DNA of 64,000 nt from Ectobacillus sp042610425 (lineage in GTDB: Bacteria; Bacillota; Bacilli; Bacillales; Bacillaceae_G). This document shows positions 25,496 to 34,204 of this stretch, piece by piece. Location: positions 1,860,001 through 1,924,000 of the forward strand of contig NZ_JBGJZM010000001.1 of NCBI RefSeq assembly GCF_042610425.1, written 5' to 3'. The notes under the pieces were generated by a model that searched no databases, had not been told where the DNA came from, and worked only from the letters and a program-made list of their open reading frames with translations. Within the stretch, counting starts at the first letter, position 1, and every line of letters begins with the position of its first letter. A program made the position numbers and the translations under genes.

Positions 25496-26125
25496 ATGAG
25501 TTTAACCATTCTACAATTTATTGTTCCAATCGTTATTTATATTACAGTTACTTTGTTTTTTCGTGCAAAGCTAAAAGTGAAATGGATTTGGGCGATGCTA
25601 ATAGGGGCTTGTGCTTCTTTTTTAATTACATATATTGCATTTAAATCCATTGATACGAACGCGACGCAGACTCCATCGCAAGACCAAAGCCAAAGTGCGA
25701 CGCAGGATACAACAAAGCAAGCAGCTTCCAATCAATCGGCTGCCACAAAAACGGCTGCTATAGGTACAAAATTCCAATATAATGCTACCTTAAAAGAAGT
25801 CGAGCAAGCACTTGGAAAACCAGTTAAGACCATAAATGATTATTGGGCAGGATATAGTCTTATTAAATTCGATACTGAATCTTACCTTTTTAACAAACAA
25901 GACAAAGTCGTCGGTATGTACATTACATCTCCTTCCATTTCCATTTTCGGGGCCAATATTGGGATGACGAGTGCAGAAATAGCCACGAATCTCGGTAAAG
26001 CCGTTGATACGAGAGAAGAAAATACAACCTACTATACGAGATATAAGCATGAAGGAAGTACCATTTCTTTTGCCTCTAAGCAAAAAAATGGAAAAATCGA
26101 ATATGCCATTGTTACGAAAGACTGA
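25496..26125 (+). CDS. Membrane-anchored protein with DUF4309/YjgB-like domain
   Basis: A 209-aa protein with two N-terminal membrane helices (ILQFIVPIVIYITVTLFF and WAMLIGACASFLITYIAF), a Gln/Ser/Thr/Ala-rich linker (QTPSQDQSQSATQDTTKQA) and a C-terminal domain GTKFQYNATLKEVEQALGKP...VVGMYITSPSI...GMTSAEIATNLGKA, which resembles the duplicated GKP/LGK motif of DUF4309 (B. subtilis YjgB). Start is uncertain: ATG 25496 is about 12 nt from GAGGAG, and an in-frame ATG lies at 25457. Function unknown. Confidence 0.7.
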   Translation: MSLTILQFIVPIVIYITVTLFFRAKLKVKWIWAMLIGACASFLITYIAFKSIDTNATQTPSQDQSQSATQDTTKQAASNQSAATKTAAIGTKFQYNATLKEVEQALGKPVKTINDYWAGYSLIKFDTESYLFNKQDKVVGMYITSPSISIFGANIGMTSAEIATNLGKAVDTREENTTYYTRYKHEGSTISFASKQKNGKIEYAIVTKD

Positions 26126-26128
26126 ACC

Positions 26129-26166
26129 TAATAAAGGAGTAGCGCATAGAAGCGCTACTCCTTTAT
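26129..26166. terminator. Bidirectional terminator overlapping the bioF stop
   Basis: AATAAAGGAGTAGCGC pairs with GCGCTACTCCTTTATT. The bioF stop codon lies inside the right arm. Confidence 0.85.
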
Positions 26167-27315
26167 TGCTTGAAATACAGATAATACATGCGAAACCTGC
26201 TTGTCCGTGTGCGTAGCCATCAATGCCAGTCGTAAGCGGCTACTTCCTTGCGGTACTGTTGGCGGGCGAATTGCTGGAATGTAAATATTCGCGTCCAGTA
26301 AGGATTTTGAAAATGACACCGCATCTTCTGCATCGCCTATGATGATGGGAATAATGGGAGTGATGCCATCCGGAACATTGTATCCGATACGCTGCAGCCC
26401 CTTTCTAACCCGCATTGAAATCTGTTGCAGACGAAGTACACGTTTTTCACTTTGCTTCAAGAGATGGATGCTTTCCCTAGCTGCGGCAACCACTCCTGGT
26501 GAAAGAGACGTTTGAAAAATAAAGGTCCGTGCCTTCTGTCGTAGATAACGAATCAACACATCACTTCCGCAAACAAAACCTCCTTCACTTCCAAGTGCCT
26601 TACTCATAGTTCCAATCGTTACATCAACCGTTACGCCGAAATAGTCAGCACTACCGCGGCCATGTGATCCGATTACACCAGTCGCATGGGCATCATCTAC
26701 AATTACGAACGCCTCATACAACCGTGCAATTGTAACAATATCTGGAAGCGGAGCAAGATCTCCGTCCATGCTAAACACTCCATCTGTTACGATGTATTTC
26801 CGCTTCACATTCCGGTACCTATCTAGTTTTTCTTGCAAATCCTTCATATCGGCATGCTTGTATACAACCGTTTTCCCTTTGCTTAACCGACAGCCGTCAA
26901 TAAGACTCGCATGATTGAGCTCATCACTAAAAATCATACTTCCTTCCGTTGCCAATGTCGTAATAGTTCCAACATTTGCAAGAAATCCACTTGAAAAAAT
27001 CAGCGCTGCTTCAGTCCCTTTAAACGCTGCAATCTCCTTTTCTAGTTGTTCGTGCTCGTTCATATTACCGGTTGTTAACCTCGCACCGCCACTACCTACC
27101 CCATTTTTCTCAATAGCCCGTATGGCAGCTTCCTTCACTCTCGGGTCATTGGCGAAACCTAAGTAGTTGTTGGAAGCTCCCATCATAACAGGTTTTCCGC
27201 CAATGGTAGTCCTTGCTTCACTAGGCCCTGCCAGATGTAATGTGCGTAGTAATCCTTTTTCTTCATCTATAAGAAGTTCCCTCTGCATCCACTCCTCGTA
27301 AGTCAATTCACTCAT
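26155..27315 (-). CDS. bioF: 8-amino-7-oxononanoate synthase
   Basis: A 386-aa PLP-dependent alpha-oxoamine synthase that condenses pimeloyl-CoA (or pimeloyl-ACP) with alanine. Seen: MMGASNNYLGFANDPRVKEAA, GSGGARLTTGN, VDDAHATGVIGSHGRG and TMSKALGSEGGFV, whose lysine should bind PLP. It is the last gene of the operon and overlaps bioW by 8 bases, so translation is coupled. Length matches the family. Confidence 0.95.
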   Translation of the reverse strand: MSELTYEEWMQRELLIDEEKGLLRTLHLAGPSEARTTIGGKPVMMGASNNYLGFANDPRVKEAAIRAIEKNGVGSGGARLTTGNMNEHEQLEKEIAAFKGTEAALIFSSGFLANVGTITTLATEGSMIFSDELNHASLIDGCRLSKGKTVVYKHADMKDLQEKLDRYRNVKRKYIVTDGVFSMDGDLAPLPDIVTIARLYEAFVIVDDAHATGVIGSHGRGSADYFGVTVDVTIGTMSKALGSEGGFVCGSDVLIRYLRQKARTFIFQTSLSPGVVAAARESIHLLKQSEKRVLRLQQISMRVRKGLQRIGYNVPDGITPIIPIIIGDAEDAVSFSKSLLDANIYIPAIRPPTVPQGSSRLRLALMATHTDKQVSHVLSVFQAIKE

Positions 27316-28054
27316 CTCCTCGTATCATCACAGGAACCTGTTCCAGAAAATGAATATATTGTTCTAAATCAATCGGCTGACGTACATAAAACACACGTCC
27401 CCCGCTTTCATCGCCGCGCAGTTTGAGATGTGGAATGCGGCAATAGGTGTTTCCAGCTACATAGCCAGTGATATATTCGGGATCATCGGACCAGCATAAT
27501 TCTGCTACACTCCCTGCCAAGTGAACCTTCGTTGCTAGTGCAATTGATTCACGAACACGGGAGGATCCTCCCTCTCTCCTTTGCCACTTGTTCCAATATT
27601 CCTCTTCCCAGTCCAAATGAGATACCCGTACACCGCGTATGCCCTTATCATCTAAACGCTCTCCGCTACTAGCATCCATAATAATAGCGCCGCGTGTTGT
27701 AGTATCATGAGTGATAAAGTGAATGCCCTTTCTTGCCGCCAGTTCACTGACTCCTTCTTTCATAAGCCAATTTACCGCATATTGACGGGCATCCATCACG
27801 GTTTCACAAGTAAGGCTTTCAACTGAAAGCGGATAGATATAATGAATCGTGTTAGGTGGTACTCGATCTATTGTTATATTAATAAAGTCAGCCTCGCCCC
27901 TGCTATGATGGAGAGCCCGGTCAATCAACTGCTGTGCATATTGCTGTAATCCTTCCTCTGTAACCAACCGTTCCCCACCAGAAATATGCCGGCCTCCGAT
28001 TTCATGGGATCCGCCCTTTGCTGCGCGCATACGAATACTATAGAGTGCTTCCAT
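27308..28054 (-). CDS. bioW: 6-carboxyhexanoate-CoA ligase (pimeloyl-CoA synthetase)
   Basis: A 248-aa BioW, which activates free pimelate to pimeloyl-CoA with ATP. Recognised from MEALYSIRMRAAKGGSHEIGGRHISGGERLV, VPPNTIHYIYPLSV, SGERLDDKGIRGVRVSHLDWE, and EYITGYVAGNTYCRIPHLKL near the C-terminus. Its presence means that pimelate is the precursor. GGAGG precedes the ATG; bioD ends 16 bases upstream. Confidence 0.95.
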   Translation of the reverse strand: MEALYSIRMRAAKGGSHEIGGRHISGGERLVTEEGLQQYAQQLIDRALHHSRGEADFINITIDRVPPNTIHYIYPLSVESLTCETVMDARQYAVNWLMKEGVSELAARKGIHFITHDTTTRGAIIMDASSGERLDDKGIRGVRVSHLDWEEEYWNKWQRREGGSSRVRESIALATKVHLAGSVAELCWSDDPEYITGYVAGNTYCRIPHLKLRGDESGGRVFYVRQPIDLEQYIHFLEQVPVMIRGDE

Positions 28055-28070
28055 ACCGAAATCCTCCTTT

Positions 28071-28763
28071 TCAAATATACGGAATTAGTGCATCTACATC
28101 CAAATATTGCTCAAATAGCGATTGAACATATTCACGGTCTTGCTTTCGGTCCGTCCAAGGTATATTTCCTAACAGTGGTACATCAGTCATTTTTTGTAAG
28201 AGAGCCGGATTGGTCTGCTCCGCTAGTCCATTTTCCCGTAATCCATTAAAAATAATACCGGCTACATATAGCCCATGTGCCCTTGCATAATGTATCGTTA
28301 ACAGAATATGATTAATCGTTCCTAAATTGGGCCGTGCTACAAGTAGAAGGGGCAATTGAACTTCTTGCGCCAAATCAATAACAGTAAAATTGGGACCATA
28401 CGGAACCGTAACGCCTCCAGCACCTTCAATAAGCATACTATCGTGTTTTGGAGATAACTCGTACCATGCCTCCATGACATGATCTAAATCATAATTCGTT
28501 CCTGCTCGCTCCTGCGCTAGTGCCGGTGCGAGCGGTTCATCAAATTGAAATGGATTAATTTCCTCTAATGAATCGGCTACTCCTGACATTTTCTTCAAAA
28601 TATGTACATCACTTGTTTCGCTCTCACGGCGATCTCCGCTCATAAGGGGTTTGAATACCCCCGTATCAAAACCTCTACCACGTAGTACTCCTGCTATCCC
28701 CGCTGTAACAAATGTTTTCCCGATTTCGGTATCGGTTCCTGTAATAAAAAATCCTTTGTTCAT
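28071..28763 (-). CDS. bioD: Dethiobiotin synthase
   Basis: A 230-aa P-loop carboxylase. GFFITGTDTEIGKTFVTAG holds the ATP-binding loop, FKPLMSG and LIEGAGGVTVPYG are the other family motifs. It converts 7,8-diaminopelargonate, CO2 and ATP to dethiobiotin. Its ATG overlaps the bioA stop (ATGA type), indicating translational coupling. Confidence 0.95.
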   Translation of the reverse strand: MNKGFFITGTDTEIGKTFVTAGIAGVLRGRGFDTGVFKPLMSGDRRESETSDVHILKKMSGVADSLEEINPFQFDEPLAPALAQERAGTNYDLDHVMEAWYELSPKHDSMLIEGAGGVTVPYGPNFTVIDLAQEVQLPLLLVARPNLGTINHILLTIHYARAHGLYVAGIIFNGLRENGLAEQTNPALLQKMTDVPLLGNIPWTDRKQDREYVQSLFEQYLDVDALIPYI

Positions 28764-30112
28764 TTCAAAGTCGCTTCCTTTGTAACATGATAGATTCCTT
28801 CTTTAATTCGGCTAACCATTTCCCTAATATCTTCTTCCGTTGAAGCAAGCGGCGGCATAAAGACAATGACATCCCCGAGCGGACGAGTCATTAATCCCAA
28901 TTTCCGCATTTCTATCGTAGCCTTCCAGCCTATCCGTTCTTGCCAAGGGTATAATTCCTTGGTTGCTTTATCTTTAACAAGCTCAATTCCTGACATAAAG
29001 CCAACTTGACGAATATCACCAACGTGCTTTAACTCATAGAGACTACCAAGCTGCTCCTTCATATACGGCGTTTTCTTGGCAACACCTTCTACTGTTTGTT
29101 CTCGTTCATAGATGCGTAAGTTTTCTAAAGCAACTGCACAACCGAGTTGATTTCCTGTATAAGAATGACCGTGAAATAAGGTTTTCATTTTTTCATAGTC
29201 ATCATAGAAGGCTTGATAAATCGTTTCACTTACCATCGTAATGGCCACAGGCAAATAGCCACCCGTTAGCATTTTTCCAGCTGTCATAATATCAGGAACA
29301 ACCGATTCATGCATACAAGCAAACCATTTTCCCGTCCGGCCAAAGCCGACAGCTACTTCATCTGCAATCATAAGTACGTTATATTCCGTGCAGAGATCAC
29401 GTACCTCTTTTAAAAATCCTGCAGGCATATTAATCATGCCTCCAGCACCTTGCATCATTGGCTCTAAAATAACTGCACACACTTCCTCATGATGTTCATC
29501 CAATTGCTGCTTCAATCTTGCAAGACAATCTGCTTTCGTTTGTTCCGGATCCCCAGTTGGATGACGATAGACATACGGATACGGTGCTACGTAACTGGAA
29601 AACATAAGCGGATTATAAATTTTATGATAAATATCAATATCTCCAACACTTATTGATCCAATCGTATCGCCGTGATATCCGTTATGCATCGTAATAAATT
29701 TCGTCCGCGTCGTAACACCGATATTAAGCCAATATTGAAATGCCATCTTTATTGCAATTTCAACCGCGGTAGCCCCGCTATCCGAGTAAAAGACGCGGTC
29801 TAATCCTTTTGGCGTAATTTCAACTAGTTTCATGGCAAGCTCAACCGCTGGAACGTTCGCCATCCCTAGCATCGTAGAATGTGCAATTTTGTTTAGCTGT
29901 TCCATTAAGGCATCATTTAGCTCCTGCTTGCGATGACCATGCGGATTCAACCATACAGATGAGTTTGCATCATAGTATTCATTCCCCTCAGTATCTCGTA
30001 TTTTTACTCCTTGTCCGCTTTCAATTACGAGGGGATCCTGATCATATTCCTTCATTTGTGTAAAAGGAAGCCATAGAACCTCTTTACTTTTTTGTACATA
30101 ATCAATCGTCAT
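28760..30112 (-). CDS. bioA: Adenosylmethionine-8-amino-7-oxononanoate transaminase
   Basis: A 450-aa class III aminotransferase. WLPFTQMKEYDQDPLVIESGQG at the start, SGATAVEIAIKMAFQYW, IADEVAVGFGRTGKWFACMHE, and TAGKMLTGGYLPVAIT with the PLP lysine identify it. B. subtilis BioA-type enzymes use lysine as amino donor; the amino donor here is unverified. First gene of bioA-bioD-bioW-bioF, with AGGAGAA upstream. No bioB follows anywhere in the window, so the last step must be encoded elsewhere. Confidence 0.95.
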   Translation of the reverse strand: MTIDYVQKSKEVLWLPFTQMKEYDQDPLVIESGQGVKIRDTEGNEYYDANSSVWLNPHGHRKQELNDALMEQLNKIAHSTMLGMANVPAVELAMKLVEITPKGLDRVFYSDSGATAVEIAIKMAFQYWLNIGVTTRTKFITMHNGYHGDTIGSISVGDIDIYHKIYNPLMFSSYVAPYPYVYRHPTGDPEQTKADCLARLKQQLDEHHEEVCAVILEPMMQGAGGMINMPAGFLKEVRDLCTEYNVLMIADEVAVGFGRTGKWFACMHESVVPDIMTAGKMLTGGYLPVAITMVSETIYQAFYDDYEKMKTLFHGHSYTGNQLGCAVALENLRIYEREQTVEGVAKKTPYMKEQLGSLYELKHVGDIRQVGFMSGIELVKDKATKELYPWQERIGWKATIEMRKLGLMTRPLGDVIVFMPPLASTEEDIREMVSRIKEGIYHVTKEATLK

Positions 30113-30126
30113 TTTTCATTCTCCTT

Positions 30127-30157
30127 ATGTTAACCATTTGTTTATTTTTGTTTACAT
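30127..30157 (-). promoter_or_regulatory. BirA-like biotin operator
   Basis: GGTTAACAT-type half sites: ATGTTAACC (30127-30135) and GTTTACAT (30150-30157) are separated by about 14 bases and lie 15-45 bp before bioA. This fits the Gram-positive BirA pattern TTGTTAACC-N14/15-GGTTAACAA, with mismatches at the outer bases and one arm position. Confidence 0.75.
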
Positions 30158-30349
30158 TTAAAGCATACCAAATGCTTTTCCATTCTAATGTGTATGCTAG
30201 TTATGAAAACGCTTATCTATTATTTTACAGTAATTAGTTTTTATTGTTAACCTATATTGATTAAAAGTTTACATTAATAAAGGAACTTTGTCGTGTGAGA
30301 GGAGAAAATAAGGAGAAAAATTCTTATTAAACCAAGAAATGGATAAAAA

Positions 30350-30400
30350 AAGCAAAAAAAAAAAAACGAGAAGAGGGCGAACCCCCCTGCTCGTTCTTAT
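30350..30400 (-). terminator. Terminator of the cold-shock gene
   Basis: Reading the reverse strand, AACGAGCAGGGGG pairs with CCCTCTTCTCGTT and is followed by a T-run of more than ten. Confidence 0.85.
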
Positions 30401-30597
30401 TTTTTGTTTACGTTTGTAGCTTGAGGTCCACGGTTACCTTGTTCAACATCAAAAGTAACTTCTTGGCCTTCTTCTAAAGTTTTGAAGCCTTCACCTTGGA
30501 TAGCAGAAAAGTGAACGAATACATCGTCTCCGCCTTCTACTTCAATAAAACCGAAACCTTTGTCTGCATTAAACCATTTTACTTTACCGTTTTGCAT
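30397..30597 (-). CDS. csp: Cold-shock protein
   Basis: A 66-aa CspA-family OB-fold RNA/DNA chaperone: MQNGKVKWFNADKGFGFIEV with RNP1 (KGFGFI) and DDVFVHF as RNP2, ending GPQATNVNKK. ATG 30597 is 9 nt after AGGAGG; the longer open frame upstream lacks a ribosome site and is the mRNA leader. The B. subtilis paralogues are CspB, CspC and CspD; I cannot say which this matches. Confidence 0.97.
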   Translation of the reverse strand: MQNGKVKWFNADKGFGFIEVEGGDDVFVHFSAIQGEGFKTLEEGQEVTFDVEQGNRGPQATNVNKK

Positions 30598-30806
30598 GAA
30601 AAAAATCCTCCTAATGTACCTTATGTACACATTTTTCAACCACTTCACCATTATATAGGAACAAAAAAGCCGCAACTCCATTGAAGATTTAACCTTGCTA
30701 TCCCCAGAAGTTACAGCTTATTTAAATCTCTATGATATAAAAAGTAAAATGGTTTAAATACACATTACCATGAAGAAAGTAAAAAAGCAAATGTTTAAGC
30801 AATATT

Positions 30807-31301
30807 TTATCGATGCGTTCTCCCCCAACTTGTGATGCCGTAGTATTTTCCTGCTCCGTCATTCTGATTCATCACAACATCAAGATCATGAAAATAGCGG
30901 TGCAATTTGATTAAGTCCCCTTTTCCCGTTCCCGTTGTTAGCGTTTCTGCAAGACTGCGAATATCCTTTATATCCTTTTGTAAATCTTCATTTCCTGTAT
31001 CGTTCATCGCACTTACTGAATCCACTATTTCCTTTGCACTTTGATGAACCTCGTTCCAATCTGGATTATTGATTTGCCCCCATCCTGTTAGACTATTTAA
31101 GATTTGGTGCTCCTTGGAAATAAATTGAGGGACCACTTGATCACCAATATTATTCGCTTTCACCTGGGTAAATTGCTGCGATGTCGAATTCACTTGCACA
31201 GATTGCTTTCCAAATAGGTTGGGAATAAATATATATGCGCCGTATAATACGATACCTATATTAATCGCAATTAGTGCAGACCAAATAATCTTGCTTTTCA
31301 A
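30807..31301 (-). CDS. Membrane-anchored hypothetical protein
   Basis: A 164-aa protein with one N-terminal membrane anchor (IIWSALIAINIGIVLYGAYIFI) and an extracytoplasmic helical domain containing NSLTGWGQINNPDWNEVHQSAKEIVD and LIKLHRYFHDLDVVMNQ, ending SWGRTHR. The TTG start at 31301 is 9 nt after GAGGAGG, a strong site. I recognise no named family. Divergent from the secreted Gln-rich protein, with which it shares a 199-bp promoter region. Confidence 0.7.
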   Translation of the reverse strand: MKSKIIWSALIAINIGIVLYGAYIFIPNLFGKQSVQVNSTSQQFTQVKANNIGDQVVPQFISKEHQILNSLTGWGQINNPDWNEVHQSAKEIVDSVSAMNDTGNEDLQKDIKDIRSLAETLTTGTGKGDLIKLHRYFHDLDVVMNQNDGAGKYYGITSWGRTHR

Positions 31302-31500
31302 CGTATAAGTCCTCCTCTAACCAATTGTGTTGTGAAAGACGATGAATATATATTAACTGTTATGTAATCTATTTCCATACTATCATATTAGCACGTTACC
31401 AAAGAAACTATTTATTAACATGTTAAGGATAAGTTAAGGTTACTATTGGATACTTCTCGTAGAAACAAAAATACGAAAAATAGTAGGAGGCACCACAATT

Positions 31501-32106
31501 ATGAGATTTAAACGTAGCTTGATTATCCCTGTATTAGCAGCTTCTATATTAATACCAACCCTAGCAAGTGCAGCATCAAATCAGACTGATGCATCAAGTA
31601 ACACAGCCGCTTCTGAGCAGCACCATGCGAAAAAACAAGCTAGTGATCATCAAAAGAAAGATGGAAAGCAAAAATTAACAACAATTATAAATCAATATGC
31701 TTCTTCTACGCTAAAGGATCAACTGACAAAGGATCTTGCAACGCATGATAGCTTAATGCAACAATTACATCAATCAGCAGCTTTCCAAAATAATAAAAGC
31801 CAAGAAAAATCGCAACGTGATGCTTTTTATCAAGCAAATAAACAACAAATTGATTCCATTCGTCAGCAAGAGAAGGATGGAAAACTAACAAAGCAACAAG
31901 CTCATGATCAAATTGACGCACTTCCAGGGCATCCACAAAAACAAACAAATACAAACAAGGAACAGACACGCACTGTCCATACTGAATTACAAACAGCTGT
32001 TAAAAACAAAGACACTGTAGCCATTACAACAGCTTTAGAAAAGCTAGATCAACAATTACAAAGCGAAAATCAGCAATTACAACAACAACTTAATACTGCA
32101 AAATAA
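31501..32106 (+). CDS. Secreted Gln/Lys-rich helical protein
   Basis: A 201-aa exported protein: signal peptide RFKRSLIIPVLAASILIPTLASAA, then a low-complexity stretch of Ser, Asp, His and Lys, and a long helical region rich in Gln, Lys and Asp (KLTTIINQYASSTLKDQL, then TKQQAHDQIDALPGH, and the tail QSENQQLQQQLNTAK). It looks like a coiled coil. I do not recognise it. TAGGAGG lies upstream of the ATG. Monocistronic; the repeat element at 32148 follows and may provide its terminator. Confidence 0.75.
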   Translation: MRFKRSLIIPVLAASILIPTLASAASNQTDASSNTAASEQHHAKKQASDHQKKDGKQKLTTIINQYASSTLKDQLTKDLATHDSLMQQLHQSAAFQNNKSQEKSQRDAFYQANKQQIDSIRQQEKDGKLTKQQAHDQIDALPGHPQKQTNTNKEQTRTVHTELQTAVKNKDTVAITTALEKLDQQLQSENQQLQQQLNTAK

Positions 32107-32147
32107 GAGCCAAGTCATTCTAAAAAAGAAGGCACCTTCTATAAGCC

Positions 32148-32624
32148 CACTGAAAAAGCGCTAATTTTCAGTGGGCTTATTTATGAATTAAGAATGGAAA
32201 AATCTAGCTCAAATAGTGCCCGCTCACGGAAAAAAAGGATACGGGCTGAACAAAAGGGGGCCAATTGTGTCCGCTCACGAGAAAAAGCTTATGGGCGGTA
32301 ACAAAAGAGCTCCGATTGTGCCCACTCACGAGGAAAAAGCTTGCGGACGGTAACAAAAGAGCTCCGATTGTTCCCGCTCACGAGGAAAAAGCTTGCGGAC
32401 GGTAACAAAAGAGCTCCGATTGTTCCCGCTCACGAGGAAAAAGCTTGCGGACGGGTAACAAAAGAGCTCCGATTGTGCCCACTCACGAGGAAAAAGCTTG
32501 CGGACGGTAACAAAAGAGCTCCGATTGTGCCCGCTCACGAGAGAAAGCTTACGGACGGTAACAAAATGCCCGCACAGATCAGTTACTCTTGCACTTATTG
32601 TTTGAAGTCCATCCGTTTTCAGTG
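32148..32624 (+). repeat. Modular element, copy 3 (seven units)
   Basis: 477 bp from CACTGAAAA to TTTTCAGTG. The left end is a hairpin (CCCACTGAAAA...TTTTCAGTGGG). Seven units follow, with CTCAC cores at 32223, 32274, 32325, 32377, 32429, 32482 and 32534, i.e. 51-53 bp apart. Several units are nearly identical (GGACGGTAACAAAAGAGCTC repeats). The right end is GAAGTCCATCCGTTTTCAGTG. No gene is present: the open frames cycle through the three phases of a unit that is not a multiple of three. Confidence 0.92.
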
Positions 32625-32811
32625 CCCTCGCTTCTATAGCTGCCTTCTGTTTTCGCATGGTATCGTATAAAAAATTGTTATGCTTCTACATTATTTTATG
32701 TATAATATATGATGGTAAGCATAGTGATACTTTGTTTCTTCCTATCTCTATGAATCTTTCAACTAGCTGCTGACTTGATTAATATACAGTTCAAACATAT
32801 AAGGAGATTTT

Positions 32812-34002
32812 ATGAGAAGCGCGATCTATAGTCCTTTACTTATAGCATTTGTGATTTATGTAGGTTTTTTACTACTCCCTGTCTCGTACTTTCCGAACAT
32901 CATATCTGACAGTGAGATAAAGCAAGGTAGTTCTTCACCTGATGCCCTTCGATTTAAAAATACATATATACAACAACAAGTTTTGAATAGCAATAGATAT
33001 ATTCCTTTATTTGGTTCTTCTACGATTGGAATTTTTAGTCGCTTTCATCCTTCTCATTATTTTTCAGATGAGACGGTTATTCCGTATTTACAAGGACAGC
33101 CTGGTAGCACCGGTTTACTCCACGCGATGAATCTTGCAACCTTATCCCATTCCCTCCAAAATAAAAAGCTTGTCTATTTTCTAGATCCTTCTGATTTCAT
33201 GAGTAAAGATGGACTTTCAGATAGTGGCTTTACGAAATATTTCTCAAGCTATCAAGCATACCAATTTCTATTTACCGATGACATTAGTACAGAATTGAAA
33301 ACAAAGGTGGCTCCTAGGCTACTAAACTATTCTATGGTTAAAAAAGACCGTTTACTAACAATCATGTTAGAACGATATATATATAAAGATCCATGGCATC
33401 AATTCAAAGCGTTTTCATTAACACCTATTGCCTATTACCGCTTAAAACTGAAAGAAAAACAAGATTATTTTGACAGCTTGTCTGCAGTAAAAAACATAAA
33501 ACCTGTGAAACTCCAAGCACCTACTAATAAGCTTTCGTGGGATCAGCTTGCCAAGGAGGCCGAGCAAGAAGGACAACTCCAAACAAATAGCAACTCGTTT
33601 GGCATTGTAAATGATACTTATAAAAAATACGAAGAAAAATATATGAGAAATCAAAATTCTTGGAATTCTTCTTCTTTTTTAGAATCCAGTGAGTTTGATG
33701 ATTTACAGATGGTATTAGATGTACTACGAAAAGAACAGGCAACTCCTCTTTTCGTTTTATTGCCACGAAAAGGCGCTTATAGTGATTATATCGGCTTTAC
33801 GAAGCCCTATCGCGAACAACTATATGCAAAAATTCGCAGTCAAGTAGAAGCATCTGGATTTCAGGTTACAGATTATTCGGGCGCAGAATATGATAACTAT
33901 TTCATGAATGATCCTAATCATTTAGGATGGAAGGGCTGGGTTCGCGTGGATCAAGATTTATCGGAATTTTTATATGGTAGACTTGATAACAATCTAAACT
34001 AA
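32812..34002 (+). CDS. dltD: DltD, teichoic acid D-alanylation protein
   Basis: A 396-aa DltD with an N-terminal membrane anchor (LLIAFVIYVGFLLLPVSYF) and an extracytoplasmic SGNH-type domain: PLFGSSTIGIF carries the nucleophilic serine (residue 69 or 70), and DPNHLGWKGW near the C-terminus supplies the Asp/His pair. DltD transfers D-alanine to lipoteichoic acid together with DltB and DltX. Here it is the first gene of a two-gene unit with dltX; dltA, dltB and dltC are absent. AAGGAG lies upstream of the ATG. Confidence 0.9.
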   Translation: MRSAIYSPLLIAFVIYVGFLLLPVSYFPNIISDSEIKQGSSSPDALRFKNTYIQQQVLNSNRYIPLFGSSTIGIFSRFHPSHYFSDETVIPYLQGQPGSTGLLHAMNLATLSHSLQNKKLVYFLDPSDFMSKDGLSDSGFTKYFSSYQAYQFLFTDDISTELKTKVAPRLLNYSMVKKDRLLTIMLERYIYKDPWHQFKAFSLTPIAYYRLKLKEKQDYFDSLSAVKNIKPVKLQAPTNKLSWDQLAKEAEQEGQLQTNSNSFGIVNDTYKKYEEKYMRNQNSWNSSSFLESSEFDDLQMVLDVLRKEQATPLFVLLPRKGAYSDYIGFTKPYREQLYAKIRSQVEASGFQVTDYSGAEYDNYFMNDPNHLGWKGWVRVDQDLSEFLYGRLDNNLN

Positions 34003-34021
34003 AGAGAAGGGGAATCGTGAG

Positions 34022-34183
34022 ATGAATCAATTAATGAAATATATCCATACATTGTGGTGCAATGCCTCCGTACGCTGGGCCGCTATGTTCCTGTTTTATG
34101 TAAGTATTCTGTTCGTTTTAACCTATCTCTATGGCTTTGTTAATCAGAATACGGATTCTAAATTTATTTACAATGAATTTTAA
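34022..34183 (+). CDS. dltX: DltX, small membrane partner of D-alanylation
   Basis: A 53-aa single-span protein 19 bp after dltD: cytoplasmic start MNQLMKYIHTLWC, one membrane helix (WAAMFLFYVSILFVLTYLYGF), and the C-terminal FIYNEF. This C-terminal motif is the hallmark of DltX, whose end is thought to carry the D-alanyl group to DltD. GAAGGGGA precedes the ATG. In most Firmicutes dltX opens the dltXABCD operon; here it follows dltD. Confidence 0.9.
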   Translation: MNQLMKYIHTLWCNASVRWAAMFLFYVSILFVLTYLYGFVNQNTDSKFIYNEF

Positions 34184-34204
34184 AAGAACGCTGTTCATTT
34201 TTTT
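34184..34204 (+). terminator. Small terminator after dltX
   Basis: GAACGCTGTTC, a short stem, is followed by ATTTTTTTC. It lies within the 3' end of the convergent PAP2 gene. Confidence 0.55.

Noticed and set aside
32326..32658. A 110-codon reverse ORF and a 109-codon forward ORF in the repeat element
   Set aside because: The unit length is 51-53 bp, mostly 52, so the three phases of one unit alternate and give repeated peptides such as FVTVRKLFPRE. This is a consequence of the repeat, not coding selection; there is no ribosome site.
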